64,000 nt of DNA. It comes from an uncultured Micromonospora sp. (GTDB lineage Bacteria > Actinomycetota > Actinomycetes > Mycobacteriales > Micromonosporaceae). The DNA lies in assembly GCA_937951935.1 (NCBI GenBank), contig CALGAM010000070.1:1-64000 (forward strand), in the 5' to 3' direction. This document shows, in pieces, positions 62,301-64,000 of this stretch (the stretch's first letter is position 1; each line of letters opens with the position of its first letter). The notes beneath the pieces were generated by a model. That model saw nothing but the letters and a program-made list of their open reading frames with translations, ran no database searches and was not told the DNA's origin. The translations under genes and the position numbers were made by a program.

Positions 62301-64000
62301 GTACGCGGGCAGGCTGTTGCCGTTGATACCGCCGGCGAGTGCGAAGTCGATCTCACCCGCCCGCATGTAGCGGCTGGCCGTCTCGATCGCGGTCAGCGCG
62401 GACGCCAGCCCGGAGTCCAGCGTCATGTTCGGACCGTTCAGATCGAAGTAGTTGGCCACCCGGGCGGCGATGATGTTCGGCATCATGCCCGGGAAGCTGT
62501 CCTCGTTGGACGGAGGTATCAGGGCACGCACCCGGTCCCGCAGCTGGTCGAGCAGCCGCGGCAGCAACGGGCTGCCGGCGAGCCGCTCGTCGCCGTGCAG
62601 CGCCTGCGAGATGTCGTCCAGGTAGCACCGGTTGGCGTAGAGCATGGCGGCACGGGTGGGCCCGAGGTTGCCCACGAACACGCCGGCCCTCGCCGAGTGC
62701 TTCTGCCAGAACTCACCGAGCTGGTCCCGGAGGTTGTGCGCGCACTCGAGGATCATGAGCTGGCACCGGTCCGTGGTGCGGACCGTGGGCGGCGGCAGCT
62801 TGAGCCTGGCGAAGGGCGGCCTCGGGTAGAACTCGCCGAAGCTGGACTTCGGGGACCTCCGACCGGCGAGCCACTCCCGGACCGCGTCGTCACCGGAGAG
62901 CCCTGGCAGGTGTGCCGACCAGGCCACGATCGCGATCCTCGGCCGCGACGCGGGTGGGGTCGTGGTCCGGGGCGTCGTCGTGACGGGCGCGGCCGTCGGT
63001 TCCTGAACGATGAGGTGCGCGTTGGTGCCGCCGAACCCGAAACCGGAGACCGCGGCGGTGCGCCGCCGCCCCGGCATCGGCTGCCAGTCGACCGGGCGGG
63101 TCGGGATCTCCAGCCGGGTCTCGTCGAGCCGGAAGTCGGCCGGCGGCTGGGTGAAGCGGAACTGGGGCGGGATGGACCGCCGTGCCATCCCGAGGATGAC
63201 CTCGATCACCGAGACGACGCCCGCCGCCCAGCCGGTGTGCCCGATCAGCGACTTGTTGGACGTCACGTAGCTGGTCCGTTCGGTGCCGTAGTGCGCCCGC
63301 AGGGTGGTGAACTCCGCCAGGTCTCCGGCGGGGGTACCGGTCGCGTGCGCGACGATCCAGTCCACGTCGTCGCCGCGGACCTCCGGATCCAGCGCACGCC
63401 GGACCGCCAGATCCTGTCCGGCCGCGCTGGGCGCGTAGATGGCCTTGCCCTTTCCGTCCGACGACGCGCCGAACGTCTTGAGGACGGCCAGCACCCGGTC
63501 CCCGTCGGCGCGGGCCCGGCTCAGCCGCTTGAGCACGACCACGGCCGCGCCGTCGGCGAAGATCACACCGTCGGCGCCCGCGTCCAGCGCGTGTACCGCG
63601 CCCTTGCGGGACAGCCCCTGGAGCTTCGCGAACAGCACGGTGCCCCGTGGTGCGAGGGCGAAGGCGCCACCGCACACCGCGATGTCGTGCTTGCCCATCA
63701 GCAGCCCCTTGACGCCCATGTCGATGGCGTACAGGGACGAGGAGCAGGCGGTGTCGACCATCTGCAGCTCGGTGTCGTCCGGCAGCAGGTTCGCCATCGC
63801 CAACTGGCCGACCCGGTGGGGCAGGAAACGGGTCGGGTCGTGGCTGCCCCGCCGGTACCGTCGGCCCAGCGCCTTCCTGATCGCCGTGAGCACCTCGTCG
63901 CGCTGCGCGGCCGGCACCTGCAGCTCCGTGGCGATCGTTTCGAGGTGGTCGGTGACGGACGCGATGACGCCCGCCTCCTCCAGGTGCTGGCTGCCGTCGG
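59304..64000 (-). CDS. Iterative type I synthase: KS - KS-like (CLF) - pseudo-KR - KR - DH (5' end outside window)
   Basis: The frame stays open to base 64000, so the N-terminus is missing. The first KS is active: Cys (codon 63744-63746, DTACSSSL), HATGTP and NKSLIGHTG. The second KS-like domain reads TLDSGLASAL, with Leu (62406-62408) at the Cys position, as in chain-length factors. A pseudo-KR follows, then a KR (FGGARGIT, NFGSLLGYFG, PDYAAGND) and a hotdog dehydratase with AHHLVREQPTLPG. No AT or ACP is visible; they may lie upstream. The layout recalls PUFA-type synthases. It probably builds an unsaturated chain that the downstream P450s modify. Confidence 0.88.
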   Translation of the reverse strand, partial: DGSQHLEEAGVIASVTDHLETIATELQVPAAQRDEVLTAIRKALGRRYRRGSHDPTRFLPHRVGQLAMANLLPDDTELQMVDTACSSSLYAIDMGVKGLLMGKHDIAVCGGAFALAPRGTVLFAKLQGLSRKGAVHALDAGADGVIFADGAAVVVLKRLSRARADGDRVLAVLKTFGASSDGKGKAIYAPSAAGQDLAVRRALDPEVRGDDVDWIVAHATGTPAGDLAEFTTLRAHYGTERTSYVTSNKSLIGHTGWAAGVVSVIEVILGMARRSIPPQFRFTQPPADFRLDETRLEIPTRPVDWQPMPGRRRTAAVSGFGFGGTNAHLIVQEPTAAPVTTTPRTTTPPASRPRIAIVAWSAHLPGLSGDDAVREWLAGRRSPKSSFGEFYPRPPFARLKLPPPTVRTTDRCQLMILECAHNLRDQLGEFWQKHSARAGVFVGNLGPTRAAMLYANRCYLDDISQALHGDERLAGSPLLPRLLDQLRDRVRALIPPSNEDSFPGMMPNIIAARVANYFDLNGPNMTLDSGLASALTAIETASRYMRAGEIDFALAGGINGNSLPAYREILSGLLGPGVDELAEGAVMFALTTDRLAEQAGLTVLGYVDDLSVGSRPDADAGPDPAIRAAAADRIECGVLAPDNARYLGASGALAVLRALHRPAGRVTVACGEGDEATTVRLSLTVTGALATSTPEVLPASFGDATRYAPDRPTQVRRYVPRLREIDSYQVRDAVAFLPPGVVVLTDLPDLGPELGALPPDAVVLSTVPPTTDRPGWRYLPEVTPAAVQAALAGRRTPVRHLRVVADLGRSAPLPGCLTGGAESLIALHDATFLAVKTAYDDLAAEGATFVTVLLDALPNGTPHPFTGLFSGLIKCASLELSSCLTFGLFTNSRHLDRAVRTAERESAAFRTYPIVFDQDGRRLGYELTEEEAALDGEVPAQLGPDSVVLAFGGARGITAEILKAVARHFRPTIYLAGSNRIDDLPPEALRGSDEEFAATRKDYIRRRTRSGGTVAQANREFDRMVDARTAARNIAEMAAHCGAGRVVYLPCDVLDGQAVEATVARVLASHGRVDLLVNAPGRNRSASIRDKDFGEFTAIRGIKLTGYRNLKRAFAANPPRLWCNFGSLLGYFGQVGEPDYAAGNDFLASAATYAAAQPGDGTEFTIGWTLWEGVGMGANELTRSYFKRAGSYSHMAIDEGIHHFMRELHAANRAPSSVHIGDAERATIARFYPGYLEQQRDRALPGFYLRHLVSQEPGVAVFECPFDLGSDGYLAHHLVREQPTLPGTFVTEIAAEAARFLVRDAQVIAFEDLEFHHFLRVYPGVAAPPRRITARVLPGAGEVTTVEVRITGDVVSPTGVMLVRDRPHFTVRVLLHAEPPAAPRWEAWEPGGEVSVPDPYHVPSAPVRLTGPFEATTQTRLHPRGQRAWYQPNLPADEEYWSRFHMPVILLDALARTGVLSLVDGHLVPVAAPLSIRRVDLYEQANDRQLAQRYGGLELYVTPRGFGMTGPRPTNRFVAATRDGRVIAQMKDIRATVLGYVDVHTGAFVPPEAARPGNNRVPVD

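Noticed and set aside
63915..63917. GTG as the true start of the synthase gene
   Set aside because: The frame is open upstream to the window edge, the upstream translation is sensible, and the KS domain would lack its N-terminal part if it started here.
1..64000. CRISPR arrays, tRNA or rRNA genes, integrase-flanked mobile elements
   Set aside because: No regularly spaced repeats, cloverleaf-type sequences, rRNA motifs or transposase/integrase proteins were found while reading the window.

Overview
The window is very GC-rich DNA from an actinomycete, most likely a Micromonosporaceae member such as Micromonospora. The taxonomic inference rests on codon use, frequent GTG starts, a WhiB1/WblE-type regulator, nickel superoxide dismutase with its protease, a fused 2-oxoglutarate decarboxylase (Kgd) next to a DUF6104 gene, F420-type LLM oxidoreductases and an SCO7613-like membrane protein. 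No rRNA, tRNA, CRISPR array or insertion sequence was recognised.

Layout. Positions 1-5 kb hold a truncated TPR protein, a SIS-domain sugar isomerase-like protein, a PdtaS-like histidine kinase and a GT39-like membrane glycosyltransferase. Positions 5.1-8.8 kb are a sulfur-assimilation operon: a 35-aa leader peptide ending in a cysteine codon, sulfite reductase, a 59-aa zinc ribbon, CysH and a SirB/CbiX chelatase, with three successive 4-base gene overlaps. Positions 9.2-16.9 kb carry whiB (with a CRP-like upstream site), a diacylglycerol kinase-like protein, an anti-sigma factor, divergent sodN/sodX, malic enzyme, an MDR oxidoreductase and a secreted beta-helix protein. Positions 16.9-25.3 kb carry two paralogous lipoprotein hydrolases, DUF6104, kgd and an ABC exporter pair.

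Positions 25.6-31.3 kb hold a leaderless DUF4097-padR pair, then a response regulator, sensor kinase and HtrA-like protease in the order of mycobacterial mprA-mprB-pepD. Positions 31.5-44.7 kb hold a BON protein, a GT4 glycosyltransferase, a MalK-type ATPase, a NADAR protein, a Ser/Thr kinase, a coupled patatin/acyltransferase pair, a 1176-aa membrane protein and a coupled pterin dehydratase/FHA pair.

Positions 44.7-64 kb look like a biosynthetic gene cluster that runs off the right edge. Its core is a KS - inactive KS (chain-length-factor-like) - pseudo-KR - KR - DH megasynthase that recalls PUFA-type synthases. It is followed by a P450, a second pseudo-KR/KR/DH protein, another P450 and a carotenoid-oxygenase-family enzyme. 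An SDR, an aldehyde dehydrogenase, two LLM oxidoreductases, an acyl-CoA ligase, an MFS exporter and an ArsR regulator flank this core. My working idea, which is inference, is an iteratively built unsaturated chain that is hydroxylated and perhaps cleaved oxidatively to an aldehyde, then oxidised and exported. This is the best candidate in the window for an undescribed system.
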